Part shown: positions 45,701 through 53,430 of the stretch, in pieces
Position numbering within the stretch: position 1 is the stretch's first letter
How the letters are laid out: the number at the start of each line of letters is the position of its first letter
From: Haloferula sp. BvORR071
Lineage (GTDB): Bacteria; Verrucomicrobiota; Verrucomicrobiia; Verrucomicrobiales; Akkermansiaceae
Direction of reading: 5' to 3'
Assembly: GCF_000739615.1 (NCBI RefSeq)
Contig: NZ_BATP01000030.1
Location: 186,001 to 250,000 of the forward strand
DNA length: 64,000 nucleotides
Position numbers and translations under genes: made by a program
The notes under the pieces: model-generated
Database searches by the model: none
What the model was told of the DNA's origin: nothing
What the model saw: only the letters and a program-made list of their open reading frames with translations

Positions 45701-48411
45701 AGACTTTCGAACCCTCGATGCTGGATGACCTGCCGGTGTATACGCTGATCGCGAATGGCACGGACGTGATCAATTCGCAGTACAACGGCGGCTCGGACGC
45801 GGTGCGTTTCCGCGCGACCTTTGTCTATAACGGGGTGGTCTACGACCACATCGAATTCAAGAACCGCGGCGAGGCCTCGACCTACGTGTCGGGCAAGAAC
45901 AAGTGGCGCTTCTTCTTCAACCGGGCGCGCGACTTGCCTGCCGCCAACAATCTGGGCGAGGACTACAAGGAAACCTGGGGTTCCTTCTCGGGCGATGCCT
46001 GTGCGAGTCCATGGGCAGCGCTGCACCGCGGCTGCGCGGGAATCGAAGAGGCCTCATCCTACAAGATCTTCCAGCTCGGTGGCCTGCCGTCTCCGAACAC
46101 GCACTATTATCAATTCCGGGTGGTGCGGGGTGCGACGGAGACACCGCCACCGGCATCGATCATCAACGACCCGATCGGCAATACCTACGGCCAGTACACC
46201 GGCGACTTCTGGGGGCTCTATCTCGCGGTCGAGCAGCCTGACGGCTCCTTCCTGGATGAGCGCGGGCTGCCGGATGGAAGCATTTACAAGATCGAGAACA
46301 ACGCGGGCGACAAGAAGAACCAAGGCATCACCCAACCGGTCGACTCCTCGGACTGGAACACCTTCCGCGATGCGCACGTGAACGCCGACCCGACGGAAGC
46401 GTGGTGGCGGGCGAACATGGACATGGAGAGCTACTACACTTTCCACGCGCTGAATCGTCTGACCGGCAACGTGGATGTGCGCGGCGGCTACAACCACTAC
46501 TTCTACCACCGCTCCTCCGACAACCGCTGGGTGCCGATGCCTTGGGACCTGGACATGATGTTCATCGCCAAGAGTCACCACGTGACCAGCGTGGCGGGCG
46601 GCAGCTACCCGGGCGTGATCCACGCTTACAAGTCGATCCTGCAGAACCCGGCGCTGGCGCTGGAGTACCGCAACCGGGCGCGTGAGATCGTGGACCTGCT
46701 GGCTTCCGATTCGACGACGAGCGGCGGGCAATTCGGGCAGTTGATCAATGAGTTCGCACAGATCGTGAACCCGACCGGCCAAGCGCTGACTTGGGCGGAT
46801 GCAGACGCGGCGATGTGGAATCTGCACCCACGGACGCAAGGGACGGATGGCAGCGCCGGCGGACAGACCGAGCACAAGGGGAACTTCTTCAAGACCAGCT
46901 TTGCGGACAGCCGGATCGGCGGCGGTTGGACCCGCTGGCTGCGCTCGCCGGCATCCTCCGGAACGATGGAGCACGAGGACCTAGTGGTGTATTTCCGTGA
47001 TTATGTGGCGAACACCTGGCCGGGCGGGACTTGGGCGGTGAACAATGGCAACCAGCTCGGCTACGGCTACCAGTATGTGGCCAACGATGCCGCGGATCCC
47101 TTGATCCCCAGCAAGCCGGTCGCCACGGCCACGGGCGATCCTTCGTTCCCGGTGAACGATTTGGTCTTCACTTCCTCGGCCTTCGCCGATCCGCAGGGTG
47201 TGGGCACCTATGCCCGCACCAAGTGGCGGCTCGCGGAGATCTCGGCGCCGGGCGTGCCCGGCTACGTCGCGGGATCCCCGCTAAAGTACGAGATCGATAG
47301 TACGATCTGGACCTCGGAGTCGACCTCGTCCCCCGGCGCGGTTACGGTCCCCTTCGGGATCGCGCAGGTGGGCAAGACCTACCGGCTGCGGGTGCGGCAC
47401 CAGGACAGTAGCGGCCGCTGGAGCAGCTGGTCGGCCCCGGTGCAATTCACCGCGACGGCACCGCCGCCCGGCAAGCTGATGCACTACTGGAACTTCAATG
47501 AAGCGAATTACCTGGTGCCGACACAAACGATCGGTGGCGGGCAGCTCAGCAGCACCGTGAGCAATGGCGCGGAGGTGATCCAGCATGGCGCGCAGGACCA
47601 AGGCTTCGCAGGCCTGAATGCCCGCAATGGCGACGAGGTGGGCATGCACCTGCGGGTGAACAATCCGCTGGGTGCGACGCTGAACCTCGCGGTGCCGACG
47701 ACCGGCCACAACAACATCGTGATCCAGTACGAGACGCGGCGCTCCGGCCAAGGCGCGGGCACGCAGGTGATCAGCTACACGACGGACGGCAGCAGCTACC
47801 AGCCCTTCACCACGATCAACCCGGTCGACGGTGATCCGACGGTGCAGATCCTGGACTTCCGGTCGCTGACGGCGGTGAACGACAATCCGCTCTTCGCGGT
47901 GCGGATCGCATTCCAGCAGGGCAGCGGTGGCACCGGCGGGAACAACCGCTTCGACAACCTGACGGTGGAAGGCAATGAGCTGCCGACCGTGCCAGGCACC
48001 TATGCCAACTGGCGTGCGGAAGAATTCCCGAATCCCGCCGACCAAGCGAACGACGCGATCTCCGGACCCGAGGCGAATCCCTCCGGCGACGGTGTGCCGA
48101 ACCTGCTGCGCTATGCCATGGGCGTGGGTCCGTATGAGCCAGTGCAGCATCTGCTGCCGGTGCTGACGGGTGCCGCGGGCGGGCGTGAGTTCCGCTTCCG
48201 CTTCGATCCTTCTCTAACGGATCTGCGCTGGCGCGTGCTGGCCTCGAACGATCTGGGAGACTGGACGCACGTGCTGTTCGACTCGAACAGCAGCACGATC
48301 CCGCCGCTGGAAGATGGCTGGCTGCCGGTGGAAGTGCCGGCTTATCTCGGCATCGGTCCGGAGGCGGATGTGAAGATCTTCACACGCTTGAACGTGGAGC
48401 TGGTGCCCTGA
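42757..48411 (+). CDS. Giant secreted CotH-kinase protein with fibronectin-like repeats
   Basis: Exported 1884-residue protein. A signal peptide (about 1-23) is followed by a jelly-roll-like domain (VTIGDFSFEGNTLTAGQFSY to HFDNIRLD) and three Fn3-like repeats marked by ITIYYGTADGGTN and GSTYYFRALATNGGG. A lamin-tail domain (INEIHFKPADK), a galactose-binding-like module (LRVLLDDGCVIWINGS) and a CotH domain (WRFFFNRARD, GDFWGLYLAVEQPDG, PMPWDLDMMF) come next, then further beta modules and the same type of C-terminal domain as its neighbours. It shares the DDGC/LNG-type module and CotH core with 33689-38698. Surface or extracellular location is likely; substrate unknown. Confidence 0.8.
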   Translation: MTFCKSVASLAYALVLLSPVLAAPVTIGDFSFEGNTLTAGQFSYNKGPEWQETNGPNNGAGFEEYIVGFAADGTDHLGMELNHNVWQDLAVTYQANTRYTLTIAAGRRSGNTNAANQTQYLLADSTGTVYATGIYNASALPLQSFGDAPALVFDTPNNPAAVGKTVRILLQARGVGRSHFDNIRLDATSLTPAGTATLANQAPSAVTATTATLNGQVTVIGNSVPSITLFWGPSDGGPSAAGWANSLALPGTYSGSYSGGITGLTPGATCFFTARATNSAGDSWAPLSSSFEAQPLAPTVANISASGIVPKAATVGAQVNSTGGEAPTITIYYGTADGGTNAGAWTSSVALGEVATSATTTLGSLTPGSTYYFRALATNGGGSAWAPSTASFATPAVALPGVQNRAADGITSTTGTLRGEVTQTGGDAPAVTIYYGTADGGTNPAAWASSTSMGPQSGNFSVFAAGLSPQTTYYFRSKASNAAGTVWAPDTASFSTTAPTVDTVVINEIHFKPADKTSLEEFIELHNPGGAAVNLSGWTLSDAVTFTIPGGTVLPAGGYAIVAENPAVILSKYGKTALGPWTGKLNSTGEQIDLRDGGGVLRDRVGYGVGFPWPTGADGSGASAELVNPALDNDLGGSWRSSGTALATPVTYIASQATGWKYKKGTAEASNPVEAWRATAYNDSAWLTGQAGIGYGDAGINTTLSDMRNAYNSVYFRKSFTVPADAIPKQLKLRVLLDDGCVIWINGSPVHKINVAEGQLAYNYLAPQNHEAVWEEVTLNNTDAYLLGGTNVIAVHAFNTSAGSSDFSMDLELKSGGSSGSAPTPGAANTVLTPLTSIPPQIRQVEHLPVTPAAGQAVTITARITDPDGMGAVSLAYQTVDPGAYIRLTDAAYTTSWTTVPMYDNGSNGDATANDSIYTAVLPAAVQTNRRLVRYRVNFADAQGNSATVPYADDEQPNFAYYVYNGLPAWQGAFRPGTTPLQTFEPSMLDDLPVYTLIANGTDVINSQYNGGSDAVRFRATFVYNGVVYDHIEFKNRGEASTYVSGKNKWRFFFNRARDLPAANNLGEDYKETWGSFSGDACASPWAALHRGCAGIEEASSYKIFQLGGLPSPNTHYYQFRVVRGATETPPPASIINDPIGNTYGQYTGDFWGLYLAVEQPDGSFLDERGLPDGSIYKIENNAGDKKNQGITQPVDSSDWNTFRDAHVNADPTEAWWRANMDMESYYTFHALNRLTGNVDVRGGYNHYFYHRSSDNRWVPMPWDLDMMFIAKSHHVTSVAGGSYPGVIHAYKSILQNPALALEYRNRAREIVDLLASDSTTSGGQFGQLINEFAQIVNPTGQALTWADADAAMWNLHPRTQGTDGSAGGQTEHKGNFFKTSFADSRIGGGWTRWLRSPASSGTMEHEDLVVYFRDYVANTWPGGTWAVNNGNQLGYGYQYVANDAADPLIPSKPVATATGDPSFPVNDLVFTSSAFADPQGVGTYARTKWRLAEISAPGVPGYVAGSPLKYEIDSTIWTSESTSSPGAVTVPFGIAQVGKTYRLRVRHQDSSGRWSSWSAPVQFTATAPPPGKLMHYWNFNEANYLVPTQTIGGGQLSSTVSNGAEVIQHGAQDQGFAGLNARNGDEVGMHLRVNNPLGATLNLAVPTTGHNNIVIQYETRRSGQGAGTQVISYTTDGSSYQPFTTINPVDGDPTVQILDFRSLTAVNDNPLFAVRIAFQQGSGGTGGNNRFDNLTVEGNELPTVPGTYANWRAEEFPNPADQANDAISGPEANPSGDGVPNLLRYAMGVGPYEPVQHLLPVLTGAAGGREFRFRFDPSLTDLRWRVLASNDLGDWTHVLFDSNSSTIPPLEDGWLPVEVPAYLGIGPEADVKIFTRLNVELVP

Positions 48412-48421
48412 AGCGCGAGAC

Positions 48422-50485
48422 TCAGGGGTGATTCACCGCGGCAGCAAGCGCCGCGGGAGGATCACCCCAGGCACGGACGAGGACCGACTTGCCGGTGCCG
48501 TCCGTGCGCTCGGTGGCGAGGAGCAGGCGCGAGCCGTCCTTCTCGAGGTCCCAGCGATCGTTGGCACCGGCGGCTTGCCAGCCTTGTTCGAGAAGCATGG
48601 CGAGGAAGTCATCGCGGGTGCGGCCTTCCTGCGACCAGATCGAGAACTCACGATCAGGAGGCGGAGCGGCGGCATCGGCAAAGGATGGCTGCCCGCGCCA
48701 AGCATGGCAGCGATACAAAGAGCGAAGTCGCGGCTGGAGCCAGGAGACGAGAGCGAGCTGCGAGCGCGAGAGCAGGCTGTGGTAGCGGACATCGAGCGGC
48801 CGCAGGGGTTGCATGCGGTCGACGACTCCTTGATAGCCTGCAAGACCCATGGGGCCGTGATAGATGATGGCACCCGCCACCACGCGGACGGGGCCGCCGG
48901 AATAGACGAAGCCCTCCCAACGGGCATCGCCATTGGCAGTAAAGCGTGCGGGATGCTTGGCAATGAGCAGGGCCTCCGCCTTGCCGTAGCCAATCTGCTG
49001 GCGGAGGTAAGTGCGCAGCGAAGGCCGGCGGTGGTGCCAAACGAAGGCTGTGGGTGCGAAGCCGAGGCGATAGCCTTTCTCACGCAGACGCCAGCAGAAG
49101 TCCACGTCATCGCCCGCGGTGCGGAAGATCGGATCGAAGCCACCGATCTCGAAGTACGCCGTGCGTCGTACCGCGATGTTGCAGCCGGGAAGGTGCTCGG
49201 CCTCCTCGTCATCCAGCATGACATGACTGGGAGCACCGGGCGCGGCGGCAACCACGGCTTGGATCGCATCGTGCGGCGGCGGTGGCAGATTGGGGCCACC
49301 GGCGGCATCCCAGCCGTGGGCGAAGCATTCGGCTAGGCCCGCGAGCCAATCGGGGTCGGGCTCGCAGTCGTCATCGGTGAAGGCAACGAACTCGCCGGTG
49401 GCGGCTTCCGCGCCGGCATTGCGGGCGGCGCTGAGGCCGCCGGGCTCAAGGCGGAGCAAGAGGATCAAGGGAAAGCCGCGCTCGACAAGGTCGGCGGTGC
49501 CATCGGTGGAGCCATCATCGACAACGATGACCTCACGGGCAGGCAGCGTTTGCTTTTCCAAGGCGCGCAGGCAGGCGGCGATGCGCGGGCTACCATTGCG
49601 GGTGCAAACAATCACCGAGATGCTGGCAGCGGGTGGAGACGGCGGCGCTTTGGCGAAAGCTGCGGTGACGGCCTCCAGCGCGGGCTTGGGATGGCCGCCG
49701 CGATCGATGAGGCCGAAGTCCCAGTCGAGCACCTCCATGCCGGCATTCCACCAGCGGTCGCTCCAGGCATAGACGGTCATGCCGGCGGCACCCTCCTCAC
49801 GCGCGGCGCGGATCGCCCAAGCCAGGATCTCGGCTTGGCGGGCGGGGCTATTGCGACTCGAATCGAGCCCGAACTCCGAGATCAGCAGCGGGCGGTCGCC
49901 GGCGATATGATGGAGGCGGCGAAGGTATTTGCGAAAAGAGGCTTCGTCCTCAAGATAGACATTGAAGGCCGTGAAGTCGGCATTCGCGGGCTCGAGATAC
50001 TCGGTGCTGGGGTAGTTGCCGTAGCACCAGAGGAGGTCCGGGCGGATCTCCTTGCCGGCGGCGATGAGATCCTCGAGGGCTTCGCGGACGGCCACCGGGC
50101 CCATCCAGCGCACAAGGTCGGCGGGGACTTCATTAGCGATGAAGATACCTGCCAAAGAAGGGTGGCGTTCCACAGCGCGCAGGCCCTCGGCCAGTGCCAC
50201 GCGGGCGGAAGAGAGAATGCGGCCGTCCTTCAGGAAGTCCACGGCCTGGGGCCAGCGCAAGCCGCCAAAGACCCGCAGGCCCGCGGCAAGCGCAGCATCG
50301 AGCAGGGCGGGCGAGGGCATCTCATAGAGCCGCAAGGCATTGAAGCCGGCGACCCGGATGCGGGCGAAATCCGGGCTGAAATCCTCCGGGAAGCCACCCG
50401 GGAAGGGCCCGTAGGTGACGGCACGCACGGCGATGCGCGATTCTCCCGAACGGAAGAATTTCCCATCAACGCGCAGTGGCTCCAT
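48422..50485 (-). CDS. Fusion of a glycosidase-like barrel and a family 2 glycosyltransferase
   Basis: A 687-residue protein with no signal peptide. Residues 1-280 form a TIM-barrel domain like clan GH-A enzymes, with Asn118-Glu119 in IFIANEVPADL as acid/base and Glu204 in LLISEFGLDSS as nucleophile. Residues 287-560 are a GT2 domain: ISVIVCTRNG, DDGSTDGT at 323-330, the DDD at 371-373 and GGFDPIFRTAGDDVDFCWRL. A C-terminal tail of about 120 residues follows. Hydrolase and transferase in one chain suggest synthesis and trimming of one glycan, perhaps at the cytoplasmic face, but the substrate is unknown. Divergent from gdhA. Confidence 0.75.
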   Translation of the reverse strand: MEPLRVDGKFFRSGESRIAVRAVTYGPFPGGFPEDFSPDFARIRVAGFNALRLYEMPSPALLDAALAAGLRVFGGLRWPQAVDFLKDGRILSSARVALAEGLRAVERHPSLAGIFIANEVPADLVRWMGPVAVREALEDLIAAGKEIRPDLLWCYGNYPSTEYLEPANADFTAFNVYLEDEASFRKYLRRLHHIAGDRPLLISEFGLDSSRNSPARQAEILAWAIRAAREEGAAGMTVYAWSDRWWNAGMEVLDWDFGLIDRGGHPKPALEAVTAAFAKAPPSPPAASISVIVCTRNGSPRIAACLRALEKQTLPAREVIVVDDGSTDGTADLVERGFPLILLLRLEPGGLSAARNAGAEAATGEFVAFTDDDCEPDPDWLAGLAECFAHGWDAAGGPNLPPPPHDAIQAVVAAAPGAPSHVMLDDEEAEHLPGCNIAVRRTAYFEIGGFDPIFRTAGDDVDFCWRLREKGYRLGFAPTAFVWHHRRPSLRTYLRQQIGYGKAEALLIAKHPARFTANGDARWEGFVYSGGPVRVVAGAIIYHGPMGLAGYQGVVDRMQPLRPLDVRYHSLLSRSQLALVSWLQPRLRSLYRCHAWRGQPSFADAAAPPPDREFSIWSQEGRTRDDFLAMLLEQGWQAAGANDRWDLEKDGSRLLLATERTDGTGKSVLVRAWGDPPAALAAAVNHP

Positions 50486-50593
50486 CGGGGCGAGACCCTA
50501 GGGGACGGGGCGGAAGTTCCAAGTCCCAAGCGTGGGCGCTGTTTGGTTGAAACGATTCGTTGGCATCAGGCCGATCCCGGTTAGAAAGGTCCC

Positions 50594-51856
50594 ATGCGTG
50601 AAGATCTTCTCAGAAACCCGGTGTTCGCGATGGCGGCGACGCAATTCGACCTGGTGGCGGACTTTTTGGGGCTCAACGACGAGCTGCGGCAGCGGACGAA
50701 ATGGCCGAAGCGGCTGATCACGGTGACGGTGCCGATCCGCCACGACGACGGCTCGACGAAGGTGTATTTCGGCCACCGGGTGCAGCACCACCTGACGCGC
50801 GGGCCGGTGAAGGGGGGGCTGCGCTACCACCCAGCCGTGGATCTGGGGGAAGTGGCGGCGCTGGCGATGTGGATGAACTGGAAGTGCGCGCTGATGGACC
50901 TGCCCTTCGGCGGAGGCAAAGGCGGGATCACCTGTGACCCACGGAGCATGAGCATGGGGGAACTGGAGCGTCTGACGCGACGCTACACGATGGAGATGAT
51001 TCCCTTCATCGGTGAGGACATCGACATCATGGCCCCCGACATGGGGACCAATGAGCAGACGATGGCGTGGATGCTGGATACCTACTCGACGCATGCCGGG
51101 CGCCTGGTCCCGGGAATCGTGACGGGCAAGCCATTGGGCTTGCAGGGCTCCGCGGGGCGTAGCCAAGCGACCGGACATGGGGTGGCCTTCCTGGCCTGCC
51201 GGGCGCTAAACAAACTGGGGATCAAGCTGACGGATGCGACGGCAGTGGTGCAGGGATTCGGCAATGTGGGCTCGCACGCGGCCTACGGGCTGGCGAATTC
51301 CGGGGTGAAGATCACGGGCATCTCCGATGTGACCGGGGCGATCTGGAATGCGGGAGGGATTGATACGCGGAAGCTGCGCGATCACGTGGCGGCGCGCGGC
51401 AGCATCATGGGTTTCCCCGGAGCCGAGCCGATCGATCCGGCGGCGCTATTGTGCCAACCCTGTGACATTCTGGTGCCAGCGGCAACGGACATGGTGATCA
51501 CGGGGGAGAATGCACCGAAGTTGAAGTGCCGGATTCTGGCGGAGGGTGCCAACGGCCCGACGACGCCGGATGCGGACAAGGTGATCGATGCCCGCGGTGA
51601 CATCTTTTTGATCCCGGACATCCTCTGCAATGCGGGGGGCGTGACGGTCTCTTACTTCGAATGGGTGCAGAATTTGCAGCGCTTCCAGTGGAGCGAACGC
51701 GAGGTGCTGACAAAACTGGAGACGATGCTGGAGAGCGCCTTCTCGCGGGTGCTGGTCTTCGCCGACCGCAACAAGCTCTCGCACCGGATGGCGGCCCAGG
51801 CGCTGGCGGTGAAGATCGTGGCGGATGTGAAGGCGCAGCGGGGCTTGTTCCCGTGA
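50594..51856 (+). CDS. gdhA: Glu/Leu/Phe/Val-family dehydrogenase (glutamate dehydrogenase)
   Basis: Interconverts glutamate and 2-oxoglutarate plus ammonia with NAD(P). The 420 residues match the hexameric enzyme. Substrate-binding motifs are GPVKGGLRYHP, Lys97 in MNWKCALMDLPFGGGKGG and APDMGTNEQTMAWM. The Rossmann domain has VVQGFGNVGSHAAYGLA. Near the C terminus, CNAGGVTVSYFEWVQNLQ is characteristic. It shares a 108-base divergent intergenic region with the glycosidase-glycosyltransferase gene. Cofactor preference cannot be decided by eye. Confidence 0.93.
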   Translation: MREDLLRNPVFAMAATQFDLVADFLGLNDELRQRTKWPKRLITVTVPIRHDDGSTKVYFGHRVQHHLTRGPVKGGLRYHPAVDLGEVAALAMWMNWKCALMDLPFGGGKGGITCDPRSMSMGELERLTRRYTMEMIPFIGEDIDIMAPDMGTNEQTMAWMLDTYSTHAGRLVPGIVTGKPLGLQGSAGRSQATGHGVAFLACRALNKLGIKLTDATAVVQGFGNVGSHAAYGLANSGVKITGISDVTGAIWNAGGIDTRKLRDHVAARGSIMGFPGAEPIDPAALLCQPCDILVPAATDMVITGENAPKLKCRILAEGANGPTTPDADKVIDARGDIFLIPDILCNAGGVTVSYFEWVQNLQRFQWSEREVLTKLETMLESAFSRVLVFADRNKLSHRMAAQALAVKIVADVKAQRGLFP

Positions 51857-51893
51857 ACTTGCGGGGCTCGGGATTCCTTGCTAGGGTGGGATT

Positions 51894-52424
51894 GTGAGCT
51901 TGGCGATCCAACTGCCACCGCGGGACGACCAGATGGAGTTCAATCTCCGGATCTGGGAGGAGGTGCTTGCCGATCCGGATCTCGCGAAGGTTGAAGGCCG
52001 GATCGAAACGGACCGGCATGGATGTATTATTATGACTCCTCCCCCAGGATCTGCACACGGGAGCCGACAAGCTGAGATCGCTTTCCAGCTTCGGGTTTTG
52101 CTCGGCGGCAAGACTGTAACGGAGTGTCCAATCTCAACCTCGGATGGCGTCAGGGCAGCCGATGTCGGGTGGTTCTCGGATGTCCGGTACAGCCGGGCAT
52201 TTGACCGACGCTGTTTCCTTGAAGCTCCCGAGATCTGCGTGGAGGTCATTTCGCCGAGAAACACCGATGCGGAGATGGATGAGAAAATGGCGCTCTACTT
52301 TGATGCAGGAGCCAGTGAGGTCTGGTTCTGCGACGAGGATGGGAGGATGCGCCACTTCGGAAGCGAGGGAAGGCTTGAGAAATCTTTGCTCTGCCCGGAT
52401 TTCCCGGCGATGATCGCGCTGTGA
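51894..52424 (+). CDS. Uma2-family (DUF820) PD-(D/E)XK nuclease-like protein
   Basis: A 176-residue protein of the Uma2 group, which has a restriction-endonuclease fold and is common in cyanobacteria and Verrucomicrobia, with unclear role. The putative catalytic elements are VRAADVGWFSD and PEICVEVISPRNTDAEMDEKM, giving the Asp and the Glu-X-Ile/Lys arrangement, followed by FDAGASEVWFCDEDG. Start is GTG 51894 with ggtgg upstream. Its stop overlaps the start of the MDR gene (TGATG), so they are cotranscribed. Confidence 0.85.
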   Translation: MSLAIQLPPRDDQMEFNLRIWEEVLADPDLAKVEGRIETDRHGCIIMTPPPGSAHGSRQAEIAFQLRVLLGGKTVTECPISTSDGVRAADVGWFSDVRYSRAFDRRCFLEAPEICVEVISPRNTDAEMDEKMALYFDAGASEVWFCDEDGRMRHFGSEGRLEKSLLCPDFPAMIAL

Positions 52425-53389
52425 TGCAGGCACTGCGATTTCACGAGTTTGGGAAGCCCTTGGAGGTGCTGCGGTTGGAAGAGCTGGAGCTGCCGTCCTT
52501 GGATGACGGTGAGGTGCGGCTGAAGATGCTGGCGGCTCCGGTGAATCCGGCGGACCTCAATTTGATCGAGGGCACCTATGGTGTGAAGCCGCCGCTGCCA
52601 GCCGTCCCGGGAATCGAGGGCTGTGGCGAGGTGGTGGAGAGCCGCTCGCCGGACTTCGTGGCCGGGGATCGGGCGATTATTTTGAGGCGAGCGGGGAGTT
52701 GGGCGAGCCATGTGCAAATCTCGGCGGAGCATCTTTTCAAGCTGCCTGCGGGGATGGATGTCCAGCAGGCGGCAATGCTGAAGGTGAATCCGGCGACGGC
52801 TTGGCGTTTACTGACGGGATTCGAGAGACCGGCGGCTGGATCGTGGATCGTCCAGAACGCGGCGAACTCGGCGGTGGGACGCTGTGTGATCGCGGTGGCG
52901 AAGAGTCTGGGGATTCGTACGATGAATCTCGTACGTCGCGAAGAGCTGCGCGATGAATTGCTGGCGCTGGGTGCGGATGAGGTGCTGCTGGACGATGACG
53001 CGGCGGTGGAATCTGCCAAGCAGCGGGAGATCCGGCCGGTGCTGGGCTTCAACTGCGTGGGCGGAGAAAGCGCCCTGCGGGTGATGAACCTGCTCGCGCC
53101 GGGAGCCACACATGTGACCTATGGTGCGATGGCGCGACGGCCGTTGACCGTGCCCAACGGGCTGCTGATCTTCAAAGACCTGAAATTCCGGGGCTTGTGG
53201 ATCACGAAGTGGATCGAGGGCGCGCCGAAGGAGGAAGTGCGTGAGGTTTACGGAGAGCTCGCCAAAATGATTGTGAGAGGTGAGCTGACCATGCCGGTCG
53301 ACCGGATTTTCCCCTTGGCTGAGTTTGCGGGGGCGATCGAGGCCTTGGCCGCCCCGGAGCGGAACGGGAAGGTGCTGTTGGCGCCGTGA
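52424..53389 (+). CDS. MDR-superfamily zinc-independent NAD(P)H oxidoreductase (enoyl reductase-like)
   Basis: Medium-chain reductase of 321 residues. It resembles the 2-enoyl thioester reductase branch: N-terminal RFHEFGKPLEVLRLEELELP, then APVNPADLNLIEGTYG, PAVPGIEGCGEVVE and the nucleotide-binding segment IVQNAANSAVGRCVIAVAK with the AxxSxxG form typical of MECR-like enzymes. FKDLKFRGLWITKW is also characteristic. No structural zinc cysteines are seen. The start is ATG 52424, overlapping the Uma2 stop; a GTG at 52421 is less likely. It converges on the SLOG-SLATT gene with a 41-base gap. Confidence 0.87.
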   Translation: MQALRFHEFGKPLEVLRLEELELPSLDDGEVRLKMLAAPVNPADLNLIEGTYGVKPPLPAVPGIEGCGEVVESRSPDFVAGDRAIILRRAGSWASHVQISAEHLFKLPAGMDVQQAAMLKVNPATAWRLLTGFERPAAGSWIVQNAANSAVGRCVIAVAKSLGIRTMNLVRREELRDELLALGADEVLLDDDAAVESAKQREIRPVLGFNCVGGESALRVMNLLAPGATHVTYGAMARRPLTVPNGLLIFKDLKFRGLWITKWIEGAPKEEVREVYGELAKMIVRGELTMPVDRIFPLAEFAGAIEALAAPERNGKVLLAP

Positions 53390-53430
53390 GCGCTTTCCCG
53401 ATGGCGTCCACGCCTACGGAAAGACCGCGC

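Noticed and set aside
51894-52424. Uma2 nuclease-like gene as part of the defence cluster
   Set aside because: It is on the opposite strand, cotranscribed with an MDR reductase, and Uma2 genes are scattered widely in such genomes.
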